Below the pieces are notes generated by a model. That model made no database searches and was not told the origin of the DNA. It worked only from the letters and a program-made list of their open reading frames with translations. A stretch of 64,000 nucleotides of DNA, taken from positions 806,001 to 870,000 of the forward strand of contig NZ_JANBWE010000001.1 in assembly GCF_024259515.1 (NCBI RefSeq), read 5' to 3'. Source of the DNA: Salirhabdus salicampi. Its GTDB lineage: Bacteria > Bacillota > Bacilli > Bacillales > Alkalibacillaceae. Within the stretch, counting starts at the first letter, position 1, and each line of letters starts with the position of its first letter. The translations under genes and the position numbers were made by a program. Below, piece after piece: positions 44,788 through 52,658 of the stretch.

Positions 44788-45293
44788 TCTATATCATTCT
44801 TTGGCTTATCATTGTTGTTCAACGTTTAATTGAACTAATCATGGCCAAGCGAAATGAAAGATGGATGATTCGAAATGGAGCCGTTATTGTGAATGAAGGA
44901 CACTATAAGTGGATTGTGCTTACGCATGTTTGTTTTCTCATTGTTTTGTTATTGGAAGCAATTTACAGGCATGCCCTTCAGGAAACGGTACAGCCCTCGT
45001 TACTGTTTATGTTCTTTTTTCTACAAGCATTCCGCTTATGGTGCTTAGTATCTTTAGGACGTTATTGGAATACGAAAATCGTTTATATTCCTCGTGCTCC
45101 AATAGTTCGCAAGGGACCATATCGGTTCATACGTCACCCGAATTATATTATAGTAGGATTAGAATTTTTCTTTATCCCTTTACTATTTCAATCTTATATG
45201 GTGGCTTGTTTATTTCCAATTTTGCACATTATCTTAATGTTGTATCGAATTCCACAGGAAAATGAAATATTAAAACAACTGAAGGAAGTGTAA
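44784..45293 (+). CDS. bpsB: Isoprenylcysteine-methyltransferase-like O-methyltransferase (BpsB/YpbQ)
   Basis: 169-residue membrane methyltransferase of the ICMT family with helices at about 1-15, 47-65, 75-95 and 135-160 and the family motif GPYRFIRHPNYIIVGLE. In B. subtilis BpsB (YpbQ, 168 aa) methylates alkylpyrones made by BpsA. ATG 44784 overlaps the bpsA stop by 4 bp and follows GAGGTGGAG. Confidence 0.9.
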   Translation: MIYIILWLIIVVQRLIELIMAKRNERWMIRNGAVIVNEGHYKWIVLTHVCFLIVLLLEAIYRHALQETVQPSLLFMFFFLQAFRLWCLVSLGRYWNTKIVYIPRAPIVRKGPYRFIRHPNYIIVGLEFFFIPLLFQSYMVACLFPILHIILMLYRIPQENEILKQLKEV

Positions 45294-45303
45294 TTGGCAA
45301 AAT

Positions 45304-45329
45304 AAAAGGGATAGTTTTCCAACTATCCC
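45304..45329 (-). terminator. Terminator of the csp gene (minus strand)
   Basis: GGGATAGTT / AACTATCCC with TTCC loop; read on the minus strand it is followed by TTTTATTTT. Confidence 0.78.
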
Positions 45330-45352
45330 CATCTCTATTATGAGTTAAACAT

Positions 45353-45553
45353 TTATTTTTTTACAACATTAGCGGCTTGAGGTCCACGGTCGCCTTCAAC
45401 AATTTCAAATTCTACGTTTTGACCTTCTTCAAGAGATTTGAAACCTTCCTGTTGAATTGCAGAGTAATGTACGAATACGTCGTCTCCACCTTCAACTTGA
45501 ATAAAACCATAACCTTTTTCTGCGTTAAACCACTTAACAACACCGTTTTGCAT
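45353..45553 (-). CDS. Cold-shock protein (CspA/B/D family)
   Basis: 66-residue RNA chaperone: [15 protein letters not shown] (RNP1), VFVHYSAI (RNP2) and the C-terminal GPQAANV. AGGAGG precedes the ATG. The leader is about 165 nt, with a strong promoter at 45725-45753 and, unusually, an intrinsic-terminator-like hairpin between promoter and gene. Closest to CspD/CspB by length; I do not assign a letter. Confidence 0.93.
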   Translation of the reverse strand: MQNGVVKWFNAEKGYGFIQVEGGDDVFVHYSAIQQEGFKSLEEGQNVEFEIVEGDRGPQAANVVKK

Positions 45554-45617
45554 AATTCAAAATCCTCCTAAAACTTCACAAAAAATGTGTTTATTCACAA
45601 ACAAGATGCATGACAAT

Positions 45618-45686
45618 AAAAAAAGGGCAACTTCCATAGAAGTGAAGGTTCATAAAACATCTTCTCACTTCGTATGGAAGTTCCCC
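45618..45686 (-). terminator. Terminator-like hairpin in the csp leader (possible attenuator)
   Basis: Arms 45625-45645 and 45665-45686 pair over about 19 positions (AACTTCCATA with TATGGAAGTT, AAGTGA with TCACTT, GGG with CCC). On the minus strand the stem is followed by seven Ts (45624-45618), about 65 bp before the csp start. A 33-codon frame (45696 to 45595, starting MKERGTSIRS) runs through the hairpin. Confidence 0.7.
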
Positions 45687-45724
45687 GTTCTTTCATGAAT
45701 CCTTACATCTTCTTTGTACCCATT

Positions 45725-45753
45725 AGTATAGCTTATTATAGCGATTGAGTCAA
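45725..45753 (-). promoter_or_regulatory. SigA-type promoter of the csp leader
   Basis: Minus strand TTGACT (45753-45748), 17 bp, TATACT (45730-45725). Confidence 0.78.
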
Positions 45754-45901
45754 CTCAATTTAAGTTTAGTTACCCATTAGGATGTACTTTCCTAATAAAA
45801 CATCGAATTATGTCGAACAATGCAATCTCTTTCTACATTTCGTGCTTCTTTTGGTATGATATAAGTTAAGAATGGAATGTAGTTAAGTGGAGGGCAATAG
45901 T

Positions 45902-46762
45902 GTGACAATACATATAGGGTTAACGGGTTGGGGAGATCACGATTCACTATATAAGCATGGTACCTCTCATCAACAAAAATTAATGGAGTATGCCTCCCAT
46001 TTTCCGGTCGTCGAAATTGATTCTTCGTTTTATGCAATTCAACCAGAACGTAATTATCAAAAGTGGGTAAAGGAAACACCGGATTCCTTTACCTTTGTCG
46101 TTAAGGCATTTCAAGCGCTAACAGGTCATGATCGGGTGGAACGGTCTGTTGGAGAGGTGAAACATTTATTACAGGAATACCGGGAATCAATACAACCAGT
46201 CATCCAGGCTGGTAAGCTTGATATGGTACTGTTTCAGTTTCCCCCTTGGTTTGATCTTACTAACAAGAATATTAAACGGTTGAGGTTTATTAAAAATCAC
46301 TTAGCCGATTTACCGTTGGCGTTAGAATTTCGTAACCGATCTTGGTTTTCTTCGGATCATGTAACGGCTAAAACAATTGCTTTTATGAAAAATGAAGGAT
46401 GGATACATTCGATATGTGACGAACCTCAGGCAGGGCAAGGGTCAATACCAACTGTATTAGAAGCAACACATAAAGAAAAAACATTAATACGGTTCCATGG
46501 ACGTAATGTCCATGGTTGGAAGAAAAACGGTAGGCACAATTGGCGTGAAGTGCGCTTTCTCTATAATTATAATGAGGATGAACTCCTTCAGTGGCGAAAC
46601 TGGTTACATCAATTGAAGGAAGATAGTAAGCATATTACAGTTTTGTTTAACAATAATTCTGGAGGAGATGCAGCAAATAACGCAAAACAATTACAATCCC
46701 TATTAGGAATTGAGTATGAAGGGTTACACCCGAGACAAATGAATTTATTTGGAGGATCATGA
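45902..46762 (+). CDS. DUF72 domain protein (YunF-like)
   Basis: 286-residue TIM-barrel-like DUF72 protein: IHIGLTGWGDHDSLY, VVEIDSSFYAIQP, FTFVVKAF, LALEFRNRSWF and VLFNNNSGGDAANNA are typical segments. Function unknown. GTG 45902 is seven bases after GGAGGG; the GTG at 45887 would precede the ribosome-binding site. The stop overlaps the next ATG. Confidence 0.86.
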   Translation: MTIHIGLTGWGDHDSLYKHGTSHQQKLMEYASHFPVVEIDSSFYAIQPERNYQKWVKETPDSFTFVVKAFQALTGHDRVERSVGEVKHLLQEYRESIQPVIQAGKLDMVLFQFPPWFDLTNKNIKRLRFIKNHLADLPLALEFRNRSWFSSDHVTAKTIAFMKNEGWIHSICDEPQAGQGSIPTVLEATHKEKTLIRFHGRNVHGWKKNGRHNWREVRFLYNYNEDELLQWRNWLHQLKEDSKHITVLFNNNSGGDAANNAKQLQSLLGIEYEGLHPRQMNLFGGS

Positions 46763-47409
46763 AATTGGATAAACAAGTCATATTACAAGAGACGGAACAG
46801 TGGGTGAAAAAACGGTTAATGAAGGATGCAACAGGACATGATTACTGGCATATCAAACGTGTTTATTCATTAACCGAGACAATAGCAAAAGTAGAAAAGG
46901 GAGATACGTTTATTTGCAGAATGGCCGCATTATTACATGATATTCCGGATGAAAAATTAACTGACTCCGTTCATCAGGCAAAAGAAGAGGTAAATGAAAT
47001 ACTCCACTCCTTCCATTTATCACAATCTCTCATTGACTCAATATGGAGCGCGATGGATATATCGTTCAAAGGCAACCACCGTGTGCCTATGACACTGGAA
47101 GGGAAGATAGTTCAAGATGCTGATCGATTAGATGCAATTGGTGCTATCGGTATTGCACGTACCTTTGCATATGGTGGGAGTAAAGGAAGTCCGATGCACG
47201 ACCCAACTTTACCTGAAGAAATGGCCAATGTTTCCTACAGATCGAAAGGGAAAACGACCATTCAGCACTTTTACGAAAAGTTACTAAAACTGAAAGGATA
47301 CATGAATACGAGAACAGGTGAAAAAATTGCTGAAGAACGGCATCAATTTATGGAACTTTACTTAAAAACATTTTATAAAGAATGGAACGGGGAAGACATT
47401 CGTATATAA
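46759..47409 (+). CDS. HD-domain phosphohydrolase (YedJ-like)
   Basis: 216-residue HD-family phosphohydrolase: first His in GHDYWHIKRVY, HD pair in AALLHDIPDEK, and Asp in IVQDADRLDAIGAIGIARTFAYGG. It probably acts on nucleotide substrates; none is known. The ATG overlaps the DUF72 stop (ATGA). A TTG at 46765 has better spacing from GGAGG, so the true start may be two codons later. Confidence 0.85.
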   Translation: MKLDKQVILQETEQWVKKRLMKDATGHDYWHIKRVYSLTETIAKVEKGDTFICRMAALLHDIPDEKLTDSVHQAKEEVNEILHSFHLSQSLIDSIWSAMDISFKGNHRVPMTLEGKIVQDADRLDAIGAIGIARTFAYGGSKGSPMHDPTLPEEMANVSYRSKGKTTIQHFYEKLLKLKGYMNTRTGEKIAEERHQFMELYLKTFYKEWNGEDIRI

Positions 47410-47429
47410 TGAATGTCTTCCCCGTTTTT
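47388..47429. terminator. Bidirectional terminator
   Basis: CGGGGAAGACATTC / GAATGTCTTCCCCG, 9-nt loop, TTTTTC; it covers the end of the HD gene and precedes convergent NlpC/P60. Confidence 0.88.
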
Positions 47430-47430
47430 C

Positions 47431-48429
47431 TTACTGCACAACACGTTTTGCACCTAAGTATCTAGTTTCCCAATAAGAGGTACTCATATGACTGACAGTA
47501 ACACCACTTGTGCCAGCATGAATAAATTCTCCGTTACCTAAGTAAATGCCGGCATGGGATGGTCCTGGTTTATATGTTTCAAAAAAGACTAGATCTCCAA
47601 CACTAGGTTGGTTTACAGGAACGGTGGCGTTCCATATATCTGATACTGTTCGTGGGATTTGGTAGCCCTTTTGTTTAAATACGTATTGTAGATATCCACT
47701 ACAATCAAAGCCACTCGGAGATTCGCCCCCCCAAACGTAAGGCGTACCTAAGTAAGATTTCGCAAGAGACACGATATCACTTGTGGCTACGTTATGTTTC
47801 ACTTGATTTTGATCGGGAATCTTCTTAACGGTATGAACAACGGCTTTATTTCTCTCCTCAATCGATTGCATATGTTCAACAAATTGTTTATCAAGTTCAG
47901 TTTTAACGGGAATGTCATGTTCTGTTTGGAATAGTTCAGCAGCTTGCTTTGTCAATGGACCATATATACCATCAAACTCTCCTTGATAGTATCCAAAGTA
48001 GTGTAAGGCCATCTGAATTTTTTTTACATCTTCGCTATGATATCCCATATCGACTGTTGTTTCTTCTAATGAAGAGAGGGGAGCTAAATAAAATTCCCGT
48101 TCTAACTCAGTAATTTTTTGCAAAGTTTCTTTATTCACACGTCCCGTTACATTAAGTAAATATTTTCGTTGGAACTGTTTTACATAATGCTCGGTGATGA
48201 CATCAAATTTCCCGTTAATCTCACCCTCATATAAATGAAGTTTTTTTAATTTGCGCTGCAGTATGTTAACAGCTTCGTTATGTGTACCGTAAGACAACGT
48301 TCCTGCGTTTTTTAATTTTTCGTTCTGCTGTTTAATGTCTATCTCTAAATAAACAGAAAACGGTTGGGAGAATGCTAAGCTAGTAGCGAGGGTCCCAAAA
48401 ATCACAGGGTGTTTGCCAATACCACTCAT
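47431..48429 (-). CDS. Secreted NlpC/P60 peptidoglycan endopeptidase with two PG-binding domains
   Basis: 332-residue exported cell-wall hydrolase: signal-like N-terminus (HPVIFGTLATSLAFSQPFSV), two PG_binding_1 repeats (about 50-110 and 125-180; EAVNILQRKLKKLHLYEG and DVKKIQMALHYFGYYQG), then an NlpC/P60 domain (about 215-332) with catalytic Cys in SGFDCSGYLQYV and His in GPSHAGIYLG. Likely cleaves D-gamma-Glu-mDAP bonds. ATG 48429 with AAGGTGGTG is chosen over the longer frame to 48525. Confidence 0.88.
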   Translation of the reverse strand: MSGIGKHPVIFGTLATSLAFSQPFSVYLEIDIKQQNEKLKNAGTLSYGTHNEAVNILQRKLKKLHLYEGEINGKFDVITEHYVKQFQRKYLLNVTGRVNKETLQKITELEREFYLAPLSSLEETTVDMGYHSEDVKKIQMALHYFGYYQGEFDGIYGPLTKQAAELFQTEHDIPVKTELDKQFVEHMQSIEERNKAVVHTVKKIPDQNQVKHNVATSDIVSLAKSYLGTPYVWGGESPSGFDCSGYLQYVFKQKGYQIPRTVSDIWNATVPVNQPSVGDLVFFETYKPGPSHAGIYLGNGEFIHAGTSGVTVSHMSTSYWETRYLGAKRVVQ

Positions 48430-48587
48430 TTGAAAACACCACCTTTTCAATTTAGATGTAACATTTATATGAGGCTTTATAGAAATTATGTTTTGAATGT
48501 CGAGTTGTAACAAAGATGTTAACAAATATAGTCAATTAGATGTTAAAATAATAGTAACTTATATCTAGTATTGGGGTGTATCAAAAG

Positions 48588-49532
48588 ATGGAGCAATATT
48601 TACAGCTATGTCGTGACATTTTACAAAATGGGTCCGAAAAGATGGACCGTACAGGAACAGGTACAAAGGGTGTTTTTGGTCGTCAAATGCGCTTTAATTT
48701 ACAGGAAGGTTTTCCTCTTGTAACAACGAAAAGAGTTCCGTTCCGTTTAATTGTAAGTGAACTAATATGGTTTTTACGGGGCGATAGCAATATTAGATTT
48801 TTGTTACAACATAATAATAATATTTGGAATGAATGGGCATTTAAAAAATGGGTCGAAAGTGAAGACTATAACGGTCCAGATATGACAAACTTTGGCCTGC
48901 GTGCACAGCAGGATGAAGAATTTCGTGAATTGTATGAAGAACAGATGCGCATTTTTAAACAGCGTGTACTAGAAGATGATGAATTTGCTACAGTGTATGG
49001 GGAATTAGGGGATGTATACGGGAAGCAGTGGAGAGCGTGGAAAACTTCTGCCGGTGAAACCATTGATCAATTAAAAGATGTAATTCATACGATTAAAACC
49101 AATCCACATTCACGAAGATTAATTGTTTCTGCTTGGAATCCTGAAGATATTCCGTCAATGGCATTACCACCTTGTCATACGATGTTTCAGTTCTATGTAG
49201 CAGACGGCAAATTGTCTTGTCAGCTTTATCAGCGTAGTGGCGATGTTTTCTTAGGGGTACCATTTAATATTGCTAGCTATGCCCTGTTAACACACCTTGT
49301 TGCTTATGAATGTGGATTGGAAGTAGGGGAGTTTGTGCATACGTTTGGTGATGTTCATATTTATTCTAATCATATGGAACAAGTTCATGAGCAATTAACT
49401 CGAAGTCCGAAACCATTACCGTCGATTCGGATTCATTCACATATCGACTCTATTTTCCAAATTTCCGTAGAAGACATTATATTAGAAGGATATGACCCTC
49501 ATCCTGCAATTAAAGCACCAGTTGCAGTGTAA
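48588..49532 (+). CDS. thyA: Thymidylate synthase, long (insert-containing) type
   Basis: 314-residue folate-dependent dTMP synthase. Catalytic Cys196 in [26 protein letters not shown] before it, and substrate-binding [22 protein letters not shown]. An insertion of about 50 residues ([16 protein letters not shown] to [10 protein letters not shown]) is like Lactobacillus casei and Staphylococcus enzymes rather than the 264-residue ThyB. ATG 48588 is used. folA follows 22 bp later. Confidence 0.94.
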   Translation: MEQYLQLCRDILQNGSEKMDRTGTGTKGVFGRQMRFNLQEGFPLVTTKRVPFRLIVSELIWFLRGDSNIRFLLQHNNNIWNEWAFKKWVESEDYNGPDMTNFGLRAQQDEEFRELYEEQMRIFKQRVLEDDEFATVYGELGDVYGKQWRAWKTSAGETIDQLKDVIHTIKTNPHSRRLIVSAWNPEDIPSMALPPCHTMFQFYVADGKLSCQLYQRSGDVFLGVPFNIASYALLTHLVAYECGLEVGEFVHTFGDVHIYSNHMEQVHEQLTRSPKPLPSIRIHSHIDSIFQISVEDIILEGYDPHPAIKAPVAV

Positions 49533-49554
49533 TGAAGAGCAAGGAGGAATAAAT

Positions 49555-50043
49555 ATGATTTCGTTAATCGTTGCAGTAGATGATGAAAACGGCATTGGGA
49601 AGGATGGACAATTGCCATGGCATTTGCCAAATGATTTAAAGTATTTTAAAGAGAAAACAGTCAACCACCCGATTGTGATGGGACGTAAAACATACGAATC
49701 GATTGGACGACCTCTCCCGAAACGGGAAAATATTATCCTTACCCGTAATAAGGACTTTAAAGCGGAAGGGTGCAAAGTGATTCATAATTGGGAGGCAGTT
49801 CATCAATTAAGTGAACAACACCCAGAAGAGGAAGTATTCGTCATTGGCGGCTATCATTTGTTTAAAGATGCAATTCGCTTTGCTGATAAATTGTATTTAA
49901 CAAAAATCGAAGGTAATTTTCAAGCTGATACGTTCTTTCCTGACGTTGACCTATCACAATGGAAATTAATTTCAAAAGAAAAGGGAACGAAAGATGAGAA
50001 AAACCCTTACAATTATTATTTCTGTGAATATGTAAAGTCATAA
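49555..50043 (+). CDS. folA: Dihydrofolate reductase
   Basis: 162-residue DHFR: MISLIVAVDDENGIGKDGQLPWHLPNDLKYFK (substrate Asp27-type residue), VMGRKTYESIG (NADPH site), and EEVFVIGGYHLF. AAGGAGG precedes ATG 49555; the upstream ATG at 49492 is inside thyA and rejected. The thyA-folA pair recycles the dihydrofolate made by ThyA. Confidence 0.95.
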   Translation: MISLIVAVDDENGIGKDGQLPWHLPNDLKYFKEKTVNHPIVMGRKTYESIGRPLPKRENIILTRNKDFKAEGCKVIHNWEAVHQLSEQHPEEEVFVIGGYHLFKDAIRFADKLYLTKIEGNFQADTFFPDVDLSQWKLISKEKGTKDEKNPYNYYFCEYVKS

Positions 50044-50124
50044 ACATTTGTCACCTTTCTCGAGAAAATATTTGCATGTTTGGTGAAAGTCGGCCAAAAT
50101 AAGGGTACAATTAAATTAATAGGC

Positions 50125-50153
50125 TTGCCATCGTATTTTATAATAGATACAAT
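50125..50153 (+). promoter_or_regulatory. SigA-type promoter of the tat operon
   Basis: TTGCCA (50125-50130), 17 bp, TACAAT (50148-50153), 32 bp before the first tatA start. Confidence 0.7.
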
Positions 50154-50185
50154 GAATTAATTGACATAACGGTAGGTGATGGAAT

Positions 50186-50380
50186 GTGAACATAGGGATA
50201 CCAGGTTTAATTCTAATTTTCATATTAGCTTTAATCATTTTCGGTCCAAAAAAGCTACCAGAGCTAGGACGTGCTGCTGGGCAAACGTTAAAGGAATTTA
50301 AGAAATCAACAAAAGAGTTAACAAATGACGTATCAGACGATGAAAAAGAAACAAAACGTATTTCTAATCAAAAAGACTAA
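50186..50380 (+). CDS. tatA: Twin-arginine translocase TatA/E family subunit (first copy)
   Basis: 64-residue TatA: an N-terminal transmembrane helix ([25 protein letters not shown], with the FGP hinge), an amphipathic helix ([16 protein letters not shown]) and a charged tail. The start is GTG with AGGTGATGG upstream. First of two adjacent tatA genes before tatC. Confidence 0.93.
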   Translation: MNIGIPGLILIFILALIIFGPKKLPELGRAAGQTLKEFKKSTKELTNDVSDDEKETKRISNQKD

Positions 50381-50409
50381 TTTTTACTTACTCTTTAAGA
50401 GGTGATCGT

Positions 50410-50610
50410 ATGTTATCCAACATTGGAGTGCCGGGATTAATTTTAATCCTTGTAATTGCTTTAATTGTGTTTGGTCCATCAAAGTTACCAGAAATCGGAA
50501 AGGCAGTAGGCTCATCGTTAAGAGAGTTTAAGAAGGCAGCTAGCGGTGTCATGTCTGACGAAAAGGATGACGCACACAAAGTCGAGGCATCAGATCCAAA
50601 TAAAAAATAA
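50410..50610 (+). CDS. tatA: Twin-arginine translocase TatA/E family subunit (second copy)
   Basis: 66-residue TatA paralogue: [26 protein letters not shown], then [12 protein letters not shown]. It starts 29 bp after the first copy and is clearly a tandem duplicate. Either copy could have TatB-like work, although Gram-positive systems usually need only TatA and TatC. Confidence 0.93.
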   Translation: MLSNIGVPGLILILVIALIVFGPSKLPEIGKAVGSSLREFKKAASGVMSDEKDDAHKVEASDPNKK

Positions 50611-50616
50611 CTATTT

Positions 50617-50651
50617 GAAGGTGTAAGGGAATTTGCCTTACATCTTCTTTT
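50617..50651 (+). terminator. Intra-operon terminator between tatA2 and tatC
   Basis: GAAGGTGTAAGG (50617-50628) pairs with CCTTACATCTTC (50636-50647, one G-T pair), then TTTT. The short T run suggests partial termination. Confidence 0.65.
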
Positions 50652-50693
50652 CGTCAAAAGCTTATCGTTTGAAGGTGTCGTGGAGGTGCCAGC

Positions 50694-51446
50694 ATGTCGC
50701 AGGAACAACTTCTAAATGATCAAGAAATGGAAGTAACAGAACACTTAGGAGAGTTACGGAAGCGTCTTATTTGGTCATTTTTATTTTTTATTACATTTTT
50801 TGTGATCGGTTTTATTTATGTAAAACAAATTTATCAATATTTTACCCGGAATCTTACATTCGACCTGGTAATCATAAGCCCTGGTGAAGCCCTTTGGATT
50901 TATTTAATGATTGCCAGCATATTTGCGTTTACATTGACCATACCTGTTATTTGTTTTCAAGTTTGGTTATTTATTAAACCGGCCTTGACGCCGAAGGAAC
51001 GGAAAATTACCATTGCCTACATACCGGCGGTATTTCTATTGTTTGTCGGAGGACTGTGCTTCGGTTATTTTATTATTCAAGAGATGGTGTTCAACTTTCT
51101 TCTGTCTTTGAGTGAAGGAATGTTCGAAACGATGTTTACGGCGGGGAGATACTTCCGTTTTCTTTTACAAATTACACTGCCATTTGCATTTTTTTTTGAA
51201 ATTCCGATTGTGTCTATGTTTTTAACGAGCTTAGGATTTATTACACCTACTAAAATGAAGAAAGTCCGAAAATATGCTTATTTCGTTTTGGTCATTATCG
51301 GTACGATGCTATCACCACCTGATTTCTTTTTACAACTATTTGTGGCAGCTCCATTAATCGTATTGTATGAAGTCGCCATCTTTACATCTGAAATTGCATA
51401 TCGGAAAAAGTTAAGGTTAGAAGAGGAGCAAATAACAGTGGAGTAA
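50694..51446 (+). CDS. tatC: Twin-arginine translocase subunit TatC
   Basis: 250-residue six-helix membrane receptor for twin-arginine signal peptides: EVTEHLGELRKRLIWSFLFF (conserved N-terminal ExxxHLxELRxR), FIKPALTPKERK in the first periplasmic/cytoplasmic region and GFITPTKMKKVRKYAYF near the fifth helix. GGAGGTG precedes the ATG. The substrates of this Tat system are not adjacent. Confidence 0.95.
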   Translation: MSQEQLLNDQEMEVTEHLGELRKRLIWSFLFFITFFVIGFIYVKQIYQYFTRNLTFDLVIISPGEALWIYLMIASIFAFTLTIPVICFQVWLFIKPALTPKERKITIAYIPAVFLLFVGGLCFGYFIIQEMVFNFLLSLSEGMFETMFTAGRYFRFLLQITLPFAFFFEIPIVSMFLTSLGFITPTKMKKVRKYAYFVLVIIGTMLSPPDFFLQLFVAAPLIVLYEVAIFTSEIAYRKKLRLEEEQITVE

Positions 51447-51475
51447 AAACAAAGATATGAAAGAGGAGTTAAATT

Positions 51476-51697
51476 GTGCGTTCATTTTATCACTTTATGA
51501 TGAGATATCGTGGTTCACATAAAAATTCAGAAGAAAGACGATTGGCAGACTGGATGTTTGAGGACCATGATTTTCCGAAGCAGTCAAGCTCATATGACGA
51601 GGTTAGTCGTTATTTTGAATGGAATTCACCATTTAGTGGTGCATTGCGAGTCTTCGACCACCTTTGGGATGTTTATGAGAGAGAGGAAAAAGAATAA
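51476..51697 (+). CDS. yozE: YozE family protein (UPF0346)
   Basis: 73-residue helical protein of the YozE/UPF0346 family: MRSFYHFMMRYRG, LADWMFEDHDFPKQSSSYDEVSRYFE. Start GTG with AGGAG upstream. Function unknown; DNA binding has been suggested for the fold. 29 bp after tatC. Confidence 0.86.
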   Translation: MRSFYHFMMRYRGSHKNSEERRLADWMFEDHDFPKQSSSYDEVSRYFEWNSPFSGALRVFDHLWDVYEREEKE

Positions 51698-51730
51698 AAC
51701 AGGTTCAGTTTATAACTGAACCTGTTTTTT
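51698..51730 (+). terminator. Terminator after yozE
   Basis: CAGGTTCAGTT (51700-51710) / AACTGAACCTG (51714-51724), TAT loop, then TTTTTT. Confidence 0.9.
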
Positions 51731-51786
51731 ATTTGAAACGGTAGATTGTTTTCGGTGGTGAAAAAGTGTATCGGAGTTACACGTTT

Positions 51787-51873
51787 TTAGTAAACGTAAG
51801 CACTTCCAACAATGATTAACAAAATGAACAGCACGACAAGTAATACAAAACCTTGGTTATAAGTGTGTGACAT
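51787..51873 (-). CDS. YjcZ family small sporulation peptide
   Basis: 28-residue peptide, too short for standard ORF lists: MSHTYNQGF then a hydrophobic helix (VLLVVLFILLIIVG) ending SAYVY. This is the YjcZ/SscA pattern of Bacillaceae, whose members are small spore-associated membrane peptides. AAAGGAGGG lies seven to eight bases upstream of the ATG. Confidence 0.85.
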   Translation of the reverse strand: MSHTYNQGFVLLVVLFILLIIVGSAYVY

Positions 51874-51955
51874 TTGTTATCCCTCCTTTGCAACTTTCAC
51901 TAATACCATATGTGGTCAATTGGCATAATGTTTGAGACATTCGCGGAATTTTTGC

Positions 51956-52279
51956 TTATTCTATGTGAATGATACTCGAAAAGGGAATCATTACGTTTTC
52001 TTTAGGAGTAGTGATTGTGAAAGTTTGCCGTTGCTCATTTATCCTTGTAATGGTTCCGGTAAAGTGTTTCGTTTCGTGTTGGTCAAATGCAGTGACTTGG
52101 ACGATCGTTTTGTTGTGATATGCTTGTGCGCAAATTCGATTCATATCTTCAAGCTGCTGCTCATCAAGTAACGGCGGTTGATTTACATCATATTCGTCTG
52201 CCCACATATGTTTTAGTTTCTCAACATGTTCTGGCAACATGAGGGAAGTCCATTTTATCGTTCCTCGGTCTTTATGCAT
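51956..52279 (-). CDS. YolD-like family protein
   Basis: 107-residue YolD-like protein: DRGTIKWTSLMLPEHVEKLKHMW is the family N-terminus, followed by LLDEQQLEDMNRICAQAYHNK and a beta-rich C-terminus. YolD-like genes are often next to Y-family DNA polymerase genes and under SOS control; the polymerase is absent here, but a LexA-like box lies in the promoter spacer. Confidence 0.85.
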   Translation of the reverse strand: MHKDRGTIKWTSLMLPEHVEKLKHMWADEYDVNQPPLLDEQQLEDMNRICAQAYHNKTIVQVTAFDQHETKHFTGTITRINEQRQTFTITTPKENVMIPFSSIIHIE

Positions 52280-52300
52280 AATTCATCACCTCTTACATAC

Positions 52301-52329
52301 ATTATATACGAACATATATTCGAATTAAA
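52301..52329 (-). promoter_or_regulatory. yolD promoter with LexA-like box 1
   Basis: Minus strand: TTTAAT (52329-52324), 17 bp, TATAAT (52306-52301). Inside the spacer, 52309-52322 reads CGAACATATATTCG, one mismatch from CGAAC-N4-GTTCG. Confidence 0.6.
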
Positions 52330-52338
52330 GTGGATGAA

Positions 52339-52360
52339 AGAACATTTGTTCGTGTATAAT
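52339..52360 (+). promoter_or_regulatory. LexA-like box 2 and -10 of the divergent gene
   Basis: AGAACATTTGTTCG (52339-52352) matches CGAAC-N4-GTTCG in nine of ten fixed positions and lies directly upstream of TATAAT (52355-52360). The -35 region is poor. Confidence 0.6.
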
Positions 52361-52379
52361 GGTGATGGAGGTGTTTTAA

Positions 52380-52589
52380 ATGCTTTCAAAAAATCATGCC
52401 GGGACAGAACCATTTGTCGAAATGATTTATTGTAACAAGCAAGGGGAATGGTCCAAACGTAAGGTGAAGATCATTGGCGAAAATAATCAAAAGTGGTATG
52501 GGTATTGTTATTTGCGTAAAGGATATCGCACATTTTATAAGGAACAAGTGTTGGCGATGTTTCCAGTTAGAACGAAATCATTTCCATAA
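52380..52589 (+). CDS. Small protein, possibly WYL-like, divergent from yolD
   Basis: 69-residue protein not firmly recognised: PFVEMIYCNKQGEWSKRKVK, YGYCYLRKGYRTFYKEQVLAMFPV. The strand order and the R-x-F after a Tyr-rich strand resemble the end of a WYL domain. GGAGGTG is well placed before the ATG. It shares a LexA-box-containing intergenic region with yolD, so SOS induction is plausible. Confidence 0.6.
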   Translation: MLSKNHAGTEPFVEMIYCNKQGEWSKRKVKIIGENNQKWYGYCYLRKGYRTFYKEQVLAMFPVRTKSFP

Positions 52590-52658
52590 GTATTACCCTC
52601 TTGTAAACGGATACACGGTAGCGTAAGATAGAGATATCAAAATTACGGAGGGGTCTGC

